Assembly (NCBI GenBank): GCA_022605425.2
Contig: CM061256.1
Location: 558,001-622,000 of the forward strand
Direction of reading: 5' to 3'
Length of the DNA: 64,000 bases
Origin: Hamiltosporidium tvaerminnensis
Lineage: Eukaryota > Microsporidia > Dubosqiidae
Shown piece after piece: positions 46,431 to 57,361 of this stretch. The notes under the pieces are model-generated. The model had not been told where the DNA came from and did no database searches. It was given only the letters and a program-made list of their open reading frames with translations. Both the position numbers and the translations under genes were made by a program. Each line of letters opens with the position of its first letter. Positions within the stretch are counted from its first letter, which is position 1.

Positions 46431-49069
46431 TCTTAGGTTTCTGTCACTTTAAATTATTCATTAAAAAATAATAAATACACAAAATATCAACAGAAATAAA
46501 TCTTATTTTTTGCCGTATTTTAAAATAACTATTTTTGAAACTTTTATTGATAAAAGTGACAGTTTTAAAGATTGCCGTAATAAGAATTTAAAATTTTAAA
46601 GTAAAATATTTATTAATTTAATTATCTTAAGTCTATTTATATAATTATATCACTTTTAAAAAGGATTAAAAAATAAAATATAAAATTGATATTTTTTCTG
46701 TCTTAATGAGTCAAAATGCTCAATTATCTGATAGTATGAAAATAAATAAGATCTATACATTAAGAATATTTATAAAAAATGTGATATTATATAATTTAAA
46801 TTCTTAATATTTGAGAAATATTACAATGAATATCTTCAAAGGTTTAGATTCATTTATATTAAATATTAATACAATAAATTAATATTTTTATTAAATTTAA
46901 AATTCTTAAAATTATCTTTTAAAGAAATAAAATATTAATATTTTTTAAGGTAAATCAAATTTACTAACAATTCTTTATTTAATATAAATTTAAAATTAAT
47001 TATTATTTAAATTACCTCTAAATTATACTTTTTATACTAACCCTAACCCTATATATGAGTAATTTTTTACAACAAAAGATCAATAAGTCATATTTAACTT
47101 AAAAATAATTCGAAAGTAATGACTTTGATAATAGATGAGCAAATTTTATCAAATTTACGATGTAAATATTTTTAATATTCTAAAAATTTTTTAATATTCT
47201 AAAATTTTTTTAATATGTGTTGTTTGGTCATTTATATGTGCAAATTAGTCTAAAAACATTCTTAAAGAATTGCGTTTTTTTCAATTACATTTTTCTTACA
47301 TTTATTAAACTTTATTTCTAGATTCTTCATTATTGAATATAATTTTTTTGTTTTATCATACATAAGTCTAAAAAACTTCTATATTCTTATTCTCTGACGA
47401 GTTTATTCTATTACAATTAGAAACTTATAATTTTCAGATTTTATGTAAGCAAAGATAAAGATTTTTGTCATTTCGGTGTTTTTTTCTAATATTTTTTCTT
47501 ATATCATGTAGGTGTAGAATAGAAGTATATTTTTTTGTATATTCTTTCTCTTTTTGTAATATTTTTATACATTGTTTCAGTTTAAAATACACATTTTATT
47601 TGTACCTCGATAATAAAATGAAATTAAAAATTATTTTTACCTTTTTTAGGCTGTAACTGATCACATGTGTCTTATTTTTTTTGATATTTAAAGCTTATCT
47701 AGTTAAATATCGTGGAGTTTATAGATATTTCATAATTATATTAAATTTAAAAAATTACATGGAAATTACTTCATAGGAAAATACTTGGATTATATCCAAT
47801 GTAATATTCACTAGGTCGTCTAGTATCAGAAATTTTAAGTAAAATATAGGTAATAATTACCAACTGAATAAATATTATCTATTTTTGTTTTTTGAAACAA
47901 ATATATTAGATCTGATATTCTTGTGCTTAAAAAAGTGTGTATTCTGTTATTAAGCTATATTGCCACATCCATAAATTAAATTATTCCAATAAAATGTTAT
48001 GTATTGCTAAATTAGAGCCTACCTTAATATTTATTGGAATAATTAGATGTAAGAATCAAATAATTTTGGTGTTCTATACATTTATATTTAAATATTTAAA
48101 CATTGGTTTGTGTAATTTAAATTATAATTTTTATTTTTGTTAAAATTCGATATTTGTTTTTTTCTGTTGCAAAAATTATGTTTTATCTGATAAAAGTAAT
48201 TCTTATTGCAAATTATTTGACTAAATATAAGCTATAAAATATTATTTCTTGATTTAAAGCAATTATGAAAGCTCTTGTCATACTTATATCGCTATATGAA
48301 TTTATATGTTTACTTGTTAATTAAGATATTGCTGAGAAAATCTATACATTTATAAAAGACGATCAAATAAAATATTTTATTACTGAAAGTTTGAATTAAT
48401 TATAATTTATTTTTTTTAAACGTTTAATTCAAGTTTCTAGTTTTTTTTTTAGAGAATTTAAAAGTTGTAAAAAATGATTTAATACTGCAATTTTTTTATT
48501 ATCAAAGTTTTTTTAAGTTTTTGATAGGTAAAAAAATAACTCTCGACAAATTTTAACAACTATAAGTGTTCTTTTATTTAAACAAATATAAAATATTTAT
48601 TTGGTTGCAGTAGTCAATATATTCGAGGCATTATTATATAATATTAAATTTATATATTCCCTTTCATTATTTCCATTCAATAAATTCTCGGGATTGATTA
48701 AATATAAATGTTTTTTAATATGGATGGAAAATCTTGTTTATCATAATGATTTAAATATGATATCGCCTCTGTTAATCTAAAATTTATTGATTTTTAACAT
48801 TTTTCTTTTCCAATACGCACGAATAGATGCCAATGCTGATATTATTCGTAATTCACTTCTAAACTTCAAACTTAAACTCGATTTAACTAAAATAAAAGAT
48901 TAATCCTTGATCATTGGTGAATTCTTTCATTTACTATAAGAAACACTAATTTTGAAAGAAAAATTTTTAAAAATACTATGTGTGCATCTATTTCAGCTGC
49001 AAACTTAAATATTTCTTAGAAAGCCTTGACAAAATACTAAGGTACTTAACAAAAATAAAAAGAAGCTAT
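46431..49069. other. 2.6-kb gene-free stretch
   Basis: Extremely AT-rich. Apart from a telomere-like CTAACCCTAACCCTA at 47037-47051, no ORF with an ATG and believable composition, no repeat copy and no RNA gene was recognised. Confidence 0.5.
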
Positions 49070-49190
49070 TTTGCAGAATTTTCTTTAAATCTTCTTATTG
49101 ATGATTTTTTCGAGCTTAGTATATACCTTTTTCAATTTTAATATTTTACTTTAATAAATTTTAGAATCCAATCAGGTAAGTTCAGCTATT
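49070..49190 (-). mobile_element. Old fragment of the RLE-type LINE
   Basis: On the plus strand TTAATAAATTTTAGAATCCA followed by ATCAGGTAAGTTCAG matches the complement of the LINE segment encoding LPDWILKFIK. Upstream TGATGATTTTTTCGAGC and TTTTCAATTTTAATATTTTA also align with 6900-6960. Roughly 120 bases, well diverged. Confidence 0.6.
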
Positions 49191-49726
49191 AAAAGCCTAA
49201 AATAAAAAGCATGGCAAAAAAATCTTCAAAATTTTTGATTCAAATATATTTTTTTTAATTGGTTTAAAACTTTTTTCTGGAATACTATCTAAAAATTCTA
49301 TTTTTCCATCCTTTATATATTATGTCTGTACATATTATTTTTTGTAACTAGGTCTCTGCTGCTAAATTTTCTCATATTTTTGTTTTTTTTTAAACATTTA
49401 AACGTGAATTTTAAGAGTTTGAACTCAGATACTACTTTTATTTCAGATTCTTTTTTTAATATCCTATAAGTGAGGAAAAATGTAAACCGATAGAAAATCG
49501 AATTACATTTACTTTTACTTCTAAACATATAAACTTCACAATATCATAGAGATATCTAGGGATCTTTGTATTTGTTTTTAGATTTAATTTTACTTCAGAG
49601 GCTTATACCTTGGAAAGGCTAATTCAAATAATTAAATTTTATCAAGTAAAAAAGCATGGCTTGAAAATTGTTTTTACAAAATGTATCAGATATTCTTCAT
49701 AATATATTCTTATTTTCATACCATGC

Positions 49727-49960
49727 CGGGGGCAGAATTGGCTTGTGGTATTCTCTGCTTATCATAAGAGGCAATTAAAAGGGGCTAATCTTCCATGTTG
49801 GAGTTGGGCGTAAGGCTAAATAACCACCCTTTAAAACCACTTTGTTACAAAACCCGAAAATATAAACAAACATACCGTTGGGAAAAGACCAGTGAGCGGT
49901 AAAACTAAGGGAGGCCAAAGCTCGTACAGGGATGCAGTGCCAAGGATGAATGAATATATC
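49727..49960 (-). repeat. Dispersed GC-rich repeat R4, copy 2
   Basis: Inverted copy of 40371-40600, with landmarks GGGGGCAGAATTGGCTTGTG, ATAAGAGGCAATT, GACCAGTGAGCGGT and AAGCTCGTACAGGGATGCAG. Copies differ by many substitutions and small indels. Confidence 0.75.
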
Positions 49961-50350
49961 CTTATTCTATAATTTAAAAGAAAATTAAAATTATTTCCAT
50001 CAATCTTACCAAAATTTAAAGAATGCAATTTTACCAATATCATAATAAGAATACATTAAGCATTCAAATATATTTTCGTAACTGTATTTGGTTTAAAATT
50101 GATGTTTTTTTATAATATAAATTAAAGACCTATTTTTCCCAGCTAGAGCTGAATATAGATTATTGTATTTGGTTAGCTTCCTATCAAATTATCAGCGAGC
50201 ATATGCTCTTTTTATTTTTAAAATGCTATTTCAGTATTATGAACTTCTCAAATAGACATAATACAATATATATCAGGAGTTTGTTAAAATTAGTTTTCCT
50301 GCAAATCCTGACTTCCTATACATTTTTTATTGTAATTTTAAATCCATGTA

Positions 50351-50367
50351 TCTTGTTTGCCGCATAC
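50351..50367. repeat. Target-site duplication, left, of the full-length SINE-like copy
   Basis: TCTTGTTTGCCGCATAC, repeated exactly at 50919-50935. Confidence 0.9.
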
Positions 50368-50918
50368 CTAAGAATTTATTTGTAGTTTTTTATGTAACCA
50401 GATTGCAGACCGCAGCTGAACATGTAGGTAATTGCCATGTAAAAGCATGGAAACATAGCCTTGCTCACTCGGGTTAGAAGACTTAGCGCCTGGGAGATAT
50501 AAAAATAAAAACCATTAAAAGCCGGGAGAGCTAAGTAGCAGGTTACACCTGTTGGTATGACATTGCACTGTCTAGGTGGACCCCATTTACGTCTCTGAAA
50601 TATATCTTAGCTAGAAGTTTATTGGGTTCAGAAAGTGTAGAGTAAGTGGGAATGCTGCATAGTCTTGGGGGAGCCCAGAGGGGGCTTCGATCACACTCCA
50701 TGCAACAGAAATTAAGAACACATGGCAACTGCATCGCCTAGTAATTAGGTTCTACACATCTGGTATATGAAATACTTTGGAAAGTAGGTATCGCAGGGGT
50801 TACCGATGGAGTGTTGGGGTAACAGTCATTTATGTTAAACCTAGAACTGCGTTAATGTCATGAAAACAAATCTAACACTTGCCACTATTTCAAAAAGATG
50901 TGATACTTTTAAATAAAG
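50368..50918 (+). mobile_element. SINE-like retroposon, copy 4, full length with TSD
   Basis: 551 bases between perfect 17-bp direct repeats. Same body as 33688-34240, same end GATACTTTTAAATAAAG. No coding frame is conserved with copy 1; a 9-base deletion (TTCGGCCTT absent near 50685) shifts any minus-strand frame. Long target duplication, variable 5' ends elsewhere and a fixed A-rich 3' end mark it as an RNA-copied element that depends on another element's reverse transcriptase. Confidence 0.9.
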
Positions 50919-50935
50919 TCTTGTTTGCCGCATAC

Positions 50936-51789
50936 TAGTCTAAAATCTTTTATTTGTGTCATATCAAGTTCTTCATTTCTATTACAAATATACAAATTAA
51001 TAAAATTTTAAATATGTTTAAAACTCATCTACATATATTATAGAAGCAATATCAAAAACTATGTATTTTTTCACTTAATTTTCTATTTTATACTTATAAA
51101 AAATTTAATTTCACATTATTAGACGAAGGAAATCTTATACAATGAAACATTTTGATTCTTTATATATTCATTGCAATTGTAACATTTAAAGCTTCTATGA
51201 GAAAAGTAAAGAGACATAAAACATAATTTTTTAGAATCTTTAACTTTTGAAATCATTCATCTAAAATGCTTAATTACAGTTCCTTCACCGATATAACCAA
51301 TATCACTGGTTCATAGATGTTTGAATCATATTATTAAAATCATTTACAGAGTCAAAGCGTATAAAATATCCAATAATACTTTCCACAGTAAAAAATAAAA
51401 AAAAATTGGATTTTTTATCTTCGAATGTCTTAATTTTTTGGTGTAAATATTTCATTTACTTCCAACAAAATCAAAACCATAGACTTATCAAACATCATAT
51501 AAAAACTTTCCAATTTTTTTATATAATTTTTTCTTTAAAAAATCTGTAAATTAAAAAAATTGAAATCAAAACTTTGATTTCTGTTCATATTTTATCTTAG
51601 AAACATTTTTTTTAGCAATTAAAAGCTTTCAAGATATATTTGGTAATTATAATGTTAATGTTTGTTGTAATAAATATTATTCCTAGACAAAACATTACAT
51701 AAAAATTAAAAATGTTTAGTCTTTCTCATTCTGCTTTAACCATAATAACCTTAAAAATCCTTATATATCTAATATCGTAATTAAAAAGC
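50936..51789. other. Gene-free stretch
   Basis: AT-rich. Nothing recognisable. Confidence 0.5.
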
Positions 51790-51794
51790 AAGAT

Positions 51795-51975
51795 TATACT
51801 TCTATCTCTTCTATCTCTTCTACCTCTCCTACCTCTTCTATTTCTTCTACCTCTTCTACCTCTTCTATTTCTTCTACCTCTTCTATCTCTTCAATCTCTT
51901 CTATTTCTTCTATCTCTTCTATCTCTTCTATCTCTTTTATCTCCTTCTCCTTTAAACTCTACTCTCTTATACCCA
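51795..51975. repeat. 9-bp TCTTCTATC-type minisatellite
   Basis: About 18-20 units of the form (TCTTCTAYY) with C/T variation, just upstream of the OB-fold gene. Read on the minus strand it is an open (Glu-Glu-Ile/Val)n frame of about 50 codons with no ATG and stops at both ends, so it is treated as a simple repeat. Confidence 0.85.
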
Positions 51976-52086
51976 TATTTCTTTACACTCTACTCTCTTA
52001 TACCCCTTACAAATTTATACTTCTCTTCTCCTTGCTTCATTAATATTCTTAAACCCTTATGCATAAAAAATATTTTTTTTTTAAAA

Positions 52087-52680
52087 ATGAACACAATAGA
52101 TGAATTAATAAATAAAATCAGATCAAAAAAAATAAAAAAAGAAGAAACCACAGGTGATATAGTTAATAAAACCACGGGTGATATAGTTAGTAAAACTACA
52201 ACTGATACAAATACAAGCATATCAAATACAAATACAAACATATCAAATACAAGCACAAATATAGATACAAATGATATAACAGATACACTACATAAGTACA
52301 AAGAATCACAGGACATAGAAATAATAACATCACAAGTCTACCCAACCACCCACACAACCACAGACTTTAAAAATCTTCAAAGCATAAAAAATAAAATCCA
52401 AGATTTTATAGAAATAAAAGAAATAAAAGAAACAGAAAAATACAAAATAGAAAATTATTTAATAAGTATTGTAAAAAGAATTATTAAATATGATAATATT
52501 GTTTGTGGAATCGAACTTATAGATGAAACAGGAGAAATTAAAGGATCTTTGTTTTGTGAGACTGTACATATATTTGATATTAAAATCGGGTCTATAGTTG
52601 TTATTGAAAACTTTAGTTTATGGAAAATCAACGAAACTCATTTAAATATTTCTAGTGAGAATATCAAAGAGGTAATATAA
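52087..52680 (+). CDS. OB-fold protein resembling HROB/MCM8IP
   Basis: 197 residues. The N-terminal half is low-complexity, rich in Thr/Asn/Ser (TTGDIVNKTTGDIVSKT direct repeat, then TNTSISNTNTNISNTSTN). Residues about 121-197 look like one OB-fold: YLISIVKRIIKYDNIVCGIE, LIDETGEIKGSLF (D/E-TGEI-x-G), IKIGSIVVIENFSLW and THLNISSENIKEV. This order (D-x-TGE-x-x-G-x-L ... GSV-x-x-L-x-x-x-x-x-x ... YLN-x-x-x-x-NI) matches the C-terminal domain of HROB, which recruits the MCM8-MCM9 helicase in recombination repair. Assignment is by pattern only; another OB-fold DNA-binding role is possible. It lies 564 bases upstream of NSP1 on the same strand. There is no adjacent CCC motif, the leader being A-rich. 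Confidence 0.55.
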   Translation: MNTIDELINKIRSKKIKKEETTGDIVNKTTGDIVSKTTTDTNTSISNTNTNISNTSTNIDTNDITDTLHKYKESQDIEIITSQVYPTTHTTTDFKNLQSIKNKIQDFIEIKEIKETEKYKIENYLISIVKRIIKYDNIVCGIELIDETGEIKGSLFCETVHIFDIKIGSIVVIENFSLWKINETHLNISSENIKEVI

Positions 52681-53239
52681 GAAGAAGAAGGAAGAAAGAT
52701 AGAATGTTAATAAATTGGAATATTGGATAAATAAAATGGATAAATAATAAATAAAATGGAATATTTGAATAAATAAAATGGATAAATAATAAATAGGATA
52801 ATAAAATAATAATTGTTAATAAATTGAATAATAAAATGGATATTTGGATAAAAAAAATAAATATTTAAAAAAATAATTAAATTAAATAATTGGATAAAAA
52901 AAATAATTAAAATAATTAAATAATTGGATAAAAAAAATAATTAAATATCTAGAAATATAATTGGATAAAAAAAATATTTAAATTAATAATTAAATAAATA
53001 AAAAATACTTAAGTTTTCTTTTTTTTAAAAAGTTCCTTACTCACCCTTCTGCTCTACCCATCTACCTTATTCCTCCACGTTCCTCCACATTCCTCTACAT
53101 TATTATATTCTTCTTTAATTCTTATATTCCTCCACGTTCCTCTACATTATTATATTCCTCTACATTATTATATTCCTCCACATTATTATATTATTATATT
53201 CCTCTATATTCCTCTAATTCTTTAAATCTTTATTTTTAG
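52681..53239. repeat. AT-rich spacer with two simple arrays
   Basis: 52700-53010 is an irregular ATAATAAATGGATA / TTGGATAAAAAAAATAATT array. 53065-53225 is a pyrimidine-rich array of ATTCCTCTACATTATTAT units directly before the NSP1 start. No gene. Confidence 0.65.
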
Positions 53240-53243
53240 CCCC
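53240..53243 (+). promoter_or_regulatory. CCCC start-proximal motif
   Basis: CCCC one base before the NSP1 ATG, following a T/A-rich leader. Confidence 0.6.
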
Positions 53244-53244
53244 G

Positions 53245-54996
53245 ATGAATTCGAATCCTTTTGGTTCAAACAGTGAAGAAGAAAAGAAAAAACAAAATGC
53301 ATTTTTTCAAAACAACCAACAAAATTCGTTTCCATTTAATTTACAACAGGGATTTACAGGACAACAGCAAACAAATGCTTCTTCTGTAAATCCGATGGAT
53401 GTACAGACACAGGGAAGTGTGGAGGATAAAAGAGTGTCATTTGCTAATCCGTTAGCACAAAATACGTATCAGTCTCCGTTTACACAGAGTGGTAGTTCTA
53501 GTTCTTCTAATCCGTTTCAGTCGCAATCTTCTAATATTTTTGGTGGAAGTAATACAGGAAATCCTTTTAATCAAACTTCTTTACCGCTGTCTCAGACCAA
53601 TTTAGGGGGTTCGTCTGTGACTTCGAATGCTTTTTCTGGGCAGGGAAGTCTTTTTTCACAGAATAGTGGGCAGACTCCGTTTGGACAGTCGAGTAATTCT
53701 GCTTTTGGATCTTTTGGACAGACACAGCCTGTAAAGAGCAGTGAAATACAAGGTGGAACTCAAAGTGGGTTGACATCTCAATTTGGTGGTTCGAATTCTT
53801 TTTTTGATCAGAAAAATTCATCTTCTGCCTTTCAGCCACCAACAAATTTATTTGGACAATCAGGTTCATTGGGACAAGGTGGTACATTAGGACAATCAGG
53901 TACCTCTTTACAAACCAGTACACCTTTTGGTCAGTCAGGTACCTCTTTACAAACTAGTACCACATTGGGACAATCAGGTACTCTGTTTGGTCAGTCGAGT
54001 ACACCTTTTGGTCAGTCAGGTACTTCCATAACAAGTTTACCACCAAATGAACTCAAAACAACCACACAGTCACCCTTTGGCCAGTCAAATACTGTATCAA
54101 CACCCGCTGTTCAAAACACATCTTCCACGCTTTTCTCTCAACAACCAGAAATATCAAAACCACCCAACGATATTTTTTCTTCAACTCAACCGTCTTTTCT
54201 CGGTTCACAAAATATTTCTGCGTTTGGTGGACAACCTTCTTCTTTTAGTCAGGTTGGTACACCACCATCCTTATTCCCACCTACACAGCCATCAACACAA
54301 TCATCTGTATTTCCACCGACACAACCAACCACCCAGACCTCAACCCAGACCTCTACTCTGACCTCTACTCCAACTTCTAATCTACAGTCTACTCAACCAA
54401 CCAATCAATCTACTCAACCAACCAATCAATCTACTCAACCAACTCTACAATCCAATCTACAATCTTCACAAAATCTTGATTCCTCTTTTCAGTCACAGAA
54501 AAAAGAAGATTTTTCTCAACAATCCGTAGTCACCAAAGAAATTCCTTTATTTTTTAGACAAAAGACTGTCTCAGAAGTAATCGAAGAATTGTTACAAACA
54601 CTAGAAAAAAATATAAAAGAATTTCATAAAAAAGCCTATGAAATTTATTTGTACGATGAAAAGATAATAAAAGCCCGTAACAATTATTGTAAGATACTTG
54701 ATACTTTAGAAAGAGAAGAGAGTAGAATATTAGAATTAGAAGAAAATTTAGATTTTTTTGAAAAATGGATTTCTGATTTAGAAAGTAATTTAAATCTTAA
54801 AGAAAATACAAAAGATGAGTTGATAAGTAATATTGATGAAATAGAAAAATTGTATGAAGATTTTAATAAAATTGTAAGTGAATTGAAAGATGAGGATGAT
54901 GAGGTTATGTGTTTGATAAATGAAAATCATAATTTAGTTAAAATGTTGGATAGAAAAGTTGAAGAGTTTAGTGAATTTGAAATGAGTTTTGAGTAA
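53245..54996 (+). CDS. NSP1: NSP1/NUP62-type FG nucleoporin
   Basis: 583 residues. Residues 1-430 form a disordered Gln/Ser/Thr-rich FG region with many FGQS, SPFGQS, TPFGQS and LFGQ repeats (for example several copies of STPFGQSGTS), the type that binds transport receptors in the pore channel. From residue 434 (PLFFRQKTVSEVIEELLQTL) to the end is a heptad-rich coiled coil like the NSP1_C domain, which anchors the protein in the central-channel complex with NUP57/NUP49 partners. The short Leu/Pro-x-x-x-KT-x-x-E-I entry into the coil fits the family. Shorter than yeast NSP1 (823 residues), near human NUP62 (522). Start set by ATG with CCCC one base upstream. Confidence 0.88.
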   Translation: MNSNPFGSNSEEEKKKQNAFFQNNQQNSFPFNLQQGFTGQQQTNASSVNPMDVQTQGSVEDKRVSFANPLAQNTYQSPFTQSGSSSSSNPFQSQSSNIFGGSNTGNPFNQTSLPLSQTNLGGSSVTSNAFSGQGSLFSQNSGQTPFGQSSNSAFGSFGQTQPVKSSEIQGGTQSGLTSQFGGSNSFFDQKNSSSAFQPPTNLFGQSGSLGQGGTLGQSGTSLQTSTPFGQSGTSLQTSTTLGQSGTLFGQSSTPFGQSGTSITSLPPNELKTTTQSPFGQSNTVSTPAVQNTSSTLFSQQPEISKPPNDIFSSTQPSFLGSQNISAFGGQPSSFSQVGTPPSLFPPTQPSTQSSVFPPTQPTTQTSTQTSTLTSTPTSNLQSTQPTNQSTQPTNQSTQPTLQSNLQSSQNLDSSFQSQKKEDFSQQSVVTKEIPLFFRQKTVSEVIEELLQTLEKNIKEFHKKAYEIYLYDEKIIKARNNYCKILDTLEREESRILELEENLDFFEKWISDLESNLNLKENTKDELISNIDEIEKLYEDFNKIVSELKDEDDEVMCLINENHNLVKMLDRKVEEFSEFEMSFE

Positions 54997-55373
54997 TTTT
55001 ATGGATTTTTTTTAGTAAATTTGTCATTCTTTTAGTTGGATTTGAAGTAAAATTTATTTATTGAACTTTATAATTTCTTTATAAGAAGAATCTATTATAT
55101 AATTTTTAATAATTTATTTTAAATTTTATATTTTATTATGGGAATATAAGCTATAATCATTATTTCTAATAATTTATTTATCGAACTTTATATTTTATTA
55201 TAAGAATATAAAATAAATAAAAAATAATTTTTTAAACTAATCAATATATTTTTTATAAGAATATAAACTAGAATTATTATTTCAAATTTTTATTAAACTA
55301 ATATTAATATTCTCCTATGCCGTAAAATCCTAAAATAAGACATTAAAAATATTTTTTATAAACCAATTATCAG
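54997..55373. other. Convergent intergenic spacer
   Basis: AT-only spacer between the 3' ends of NSP1 and the 417-codon gene. A TTTATTATAAGAATATAA-like sequence recurs three or four times (55135-55265). No gene. Confidence 0.5.
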
Positions 55374-56627
55374 TTATTTTACTTCAATTTCGTTTTCTTT
55401 AATATTTTCTTTTTCATAAGAAAATTCGATGGAAAAAATATTTATTTTTTGAAATATTTTAAGAATTTTATTTCTTATTTGATTTAAAAAATGGGTATTT
55501 AAAGGATTTATTTCTATTTTATATTCTGAATTTTTTATTTTAAGTTTCAATTTTAAAGAAATATTTTTTAATTTTTTGTATGTTTGATGTAAATTTTTTA
55601 AAATATTTTTTAAGTAAAAAAAAAATTTTTTGGTTGTTTCTGGTATTTCATAAAAAATTAATTTTTGTATTTCTTTAGATATATTTTCTAGAAAGATTAT
55701 TTTGGTGGCAATTTGTTGAGAAATTATATTTTTAATTGTAATTAGTGTTTTAAAAACTAAATCTTCATAATAAATTCTATTTATATCAATTTTTTGAGAA
55801 ATTCTGTAATTTAAAGTTTTCAAAAAATATTTAAAATTAAATATTTTTGGTGAAATCTGTTGTTTAAAAATTCTTAAAGTTTTATTGGAGACAAGAATGT
55901 AACTTTTATAAAGAAAAGTGGCTAATTTGATTCTTATATGATATTTCATACGTTCTAAACGTATTTGTATTTTTTCTGAAGTATTTAATTTGGTATTTGG
56001 ATCTATTAATTTATAAAATATTTCTATTAAATCTAAAAAAATACCAAAAAATACTTTTTCTGTATTATTTTCTATTTCTTCATATTTATTATTTAAAATT
56101 TGAAATCTTTTATATGATTCGATACTAAAAAAAAATATTTTTTTAATTCCAAAATATAAAAATACGTGTGGTTTTCTAAAATATTCAGAAAAAAATACAA
56201 TTTTTAAAAAATCTATGTAAGTTCTTATTTCAAGTAATTTAGGAAATAAATAAATATTTTTGATAAAAAATTTTTCATTAATTTTCTCTTTTAAAAGATT
56301 TATATTTTGTAAAATAAAATTCTGTAAAAAAATCAAATAAAATTTTGAAAAAGTATAAATTTTAAAAATATTCTTATTTTCAGGTTTCAAAATATTTTCT
56401 TGAACTTGCTTAAAATATAAAAAAATCTCTTTTTTTACTATTTTTCTTTCTTCTGTTGATCTATATAGAATAGAAAATACTTCAGTTCCTTTATTGATCA
56501 GATTAAAAAAAATTGATTGATTTTCTTTGGTATTAGATAAAATATAATCACTATGTTTTATACTTTCATTACATCCACTTATAATAGTTGCTAGGAAAAG
56601 CAAAGTTCTGTTTATTATCCAATACAT
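55374..56627 (-). CDS. Hypothetical secreted Lys/Ile/Phe-rich protein
   Basis: 417 residues, family not recognised. An N-terminal hydrophobic segment (INRTLLFLATIISGC) is a likely signal peptide, followed by a long helical, Lys-, Ile-, Asn- and Phe-rich body without further clear membrane segments or cysteine pairs. Codon use is extremely AT-biased. The start is well supported: CCC directly abuts the ATG (56628-56630 on the minus strand), the same motif seen before other genes here. Microsporidia encode many such lineage-specific secreted proteins. Whether this one goes to the host, the spore wall or the ER cannot be told. It is convergent with NSP1. Confidence 0.65.
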   Translation of the reverse strand: MYWIINRTLLFLATIISGCNESIKHSDYILSNTKENQSIFFNLINKGTEVFSILYRSTEERKIVKKEIFLYFKQVQENILKPENKNIFKIYTFSKFYLIFLQNFILQNINLLKEKINEKFFIKNIYLFPKLLEIRTYIDFLKIVFFSEYFRKPHVFLYFGIKKIFFFSIESYKRFQILNNKYEEIENNTEKVFFGIFLDLIEIFYKLIDPNTKLNTSEKIQIRLERMKYHIRIKLATFLYKSYILVSNKTLRIFKQQISPKIFNFKYFLKTLNYRISQKIDINRIYYEDLVFKTLITIKNIISQQIATKIIFLENISKEIQKLIFYEIPETTKKFFFYLKNILKNLHQTYKKLKNISLKLKLKIKNSEYKIEINPLNTHFLNQIRNKILKIFQKINIFSIEFSYEKENIKENEIEVK

Positions 56628-57361
56628 GGGATATCAAGTCTCAATCATTTAAATATATCTTTTTACAAAATTTGTTTCAAGTTTGTTACAATTCTGTAAA
56701 ATTTATAAACTAATTTATGAATTAAAGTTCTTCTTAAAGTTTAATTCATGATTTTGGAAACAGATTTGTTTAAAATAGAAAATAGAGTTAGAAAAGATTT
56801 TTAAAAAATGAAAGTAATTTCTTTGATATAAATTCTGATATAGAATCAAATATGAATTCCTTTGATATAAATGCTATTATAAGTTCCTTTGATTATAGTT
56901 CTGATATAAATTTCTTTGATATAAATGATAATATACATTCTAATATATTTTATTATAAATTCTGATAAAAATTCTAATATAAATCAAAACATGTTTTTTT
57001 TTTTTTTAAATTTTGTACAATGCTCTTTTACAAACAAATTATACTTTTTTTTAAATTTAATTTTCTATTTATAATTAACTTTTTTTTTAGATTATTAAGT
57101 ATTTTTACGTAGATAGAATTTAATTTTTAAAATCAAATATCTTAATTCATAAAAAACGATAGAAACCTTCCTATTAGACAAGCGTATCTAGAAAATACGG
57201 TTTTTGAAAGGAAAGCCATGACACACTTTTGATTAATAAAGTTTTTTATGAAAGTTAAAGGCTAATATATACAAAATAGATATTCAATGCTATAATAACG
57301 AAAAAACCTTATATTCTTGTCTCAAAAGTCTCTTAGATTATTTTAATAGTTTATTTGCTAT
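56628..57361. repeat. Upstream spacer with a degenerate CTTTGATATAAAT array
   Basis: At 56818-56995 the motif TTTGATATAAAT / TTCTGATATAAAT recurs about every 20-25 bases with errors (56822, 56858, 56905-56925, 56960). The rest is AT-rich spacer up to the LINE. Confidence 0.5.

Noticed and set aside
47465-47656. 63-codon hydrophobic ORF
   Set aside because: Needs a TTG start and consists of Phe/Ile/Tyr from T-rich DNA; same reasoning for 39037-39228, 39450-39668, 47937-48143 and 50203-50385.
51990-52316. 108-codon minus-strand ORF rich in Val/Ser
   Set aside because: Antisense of the Thr/Asn repeat region of the OB-fold gene, which has the better start and domain evidence.
53567-54361. ORFs in other frames within the NSP1 gene
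   Set aside because: By-products of the low-complexity FG repeats.
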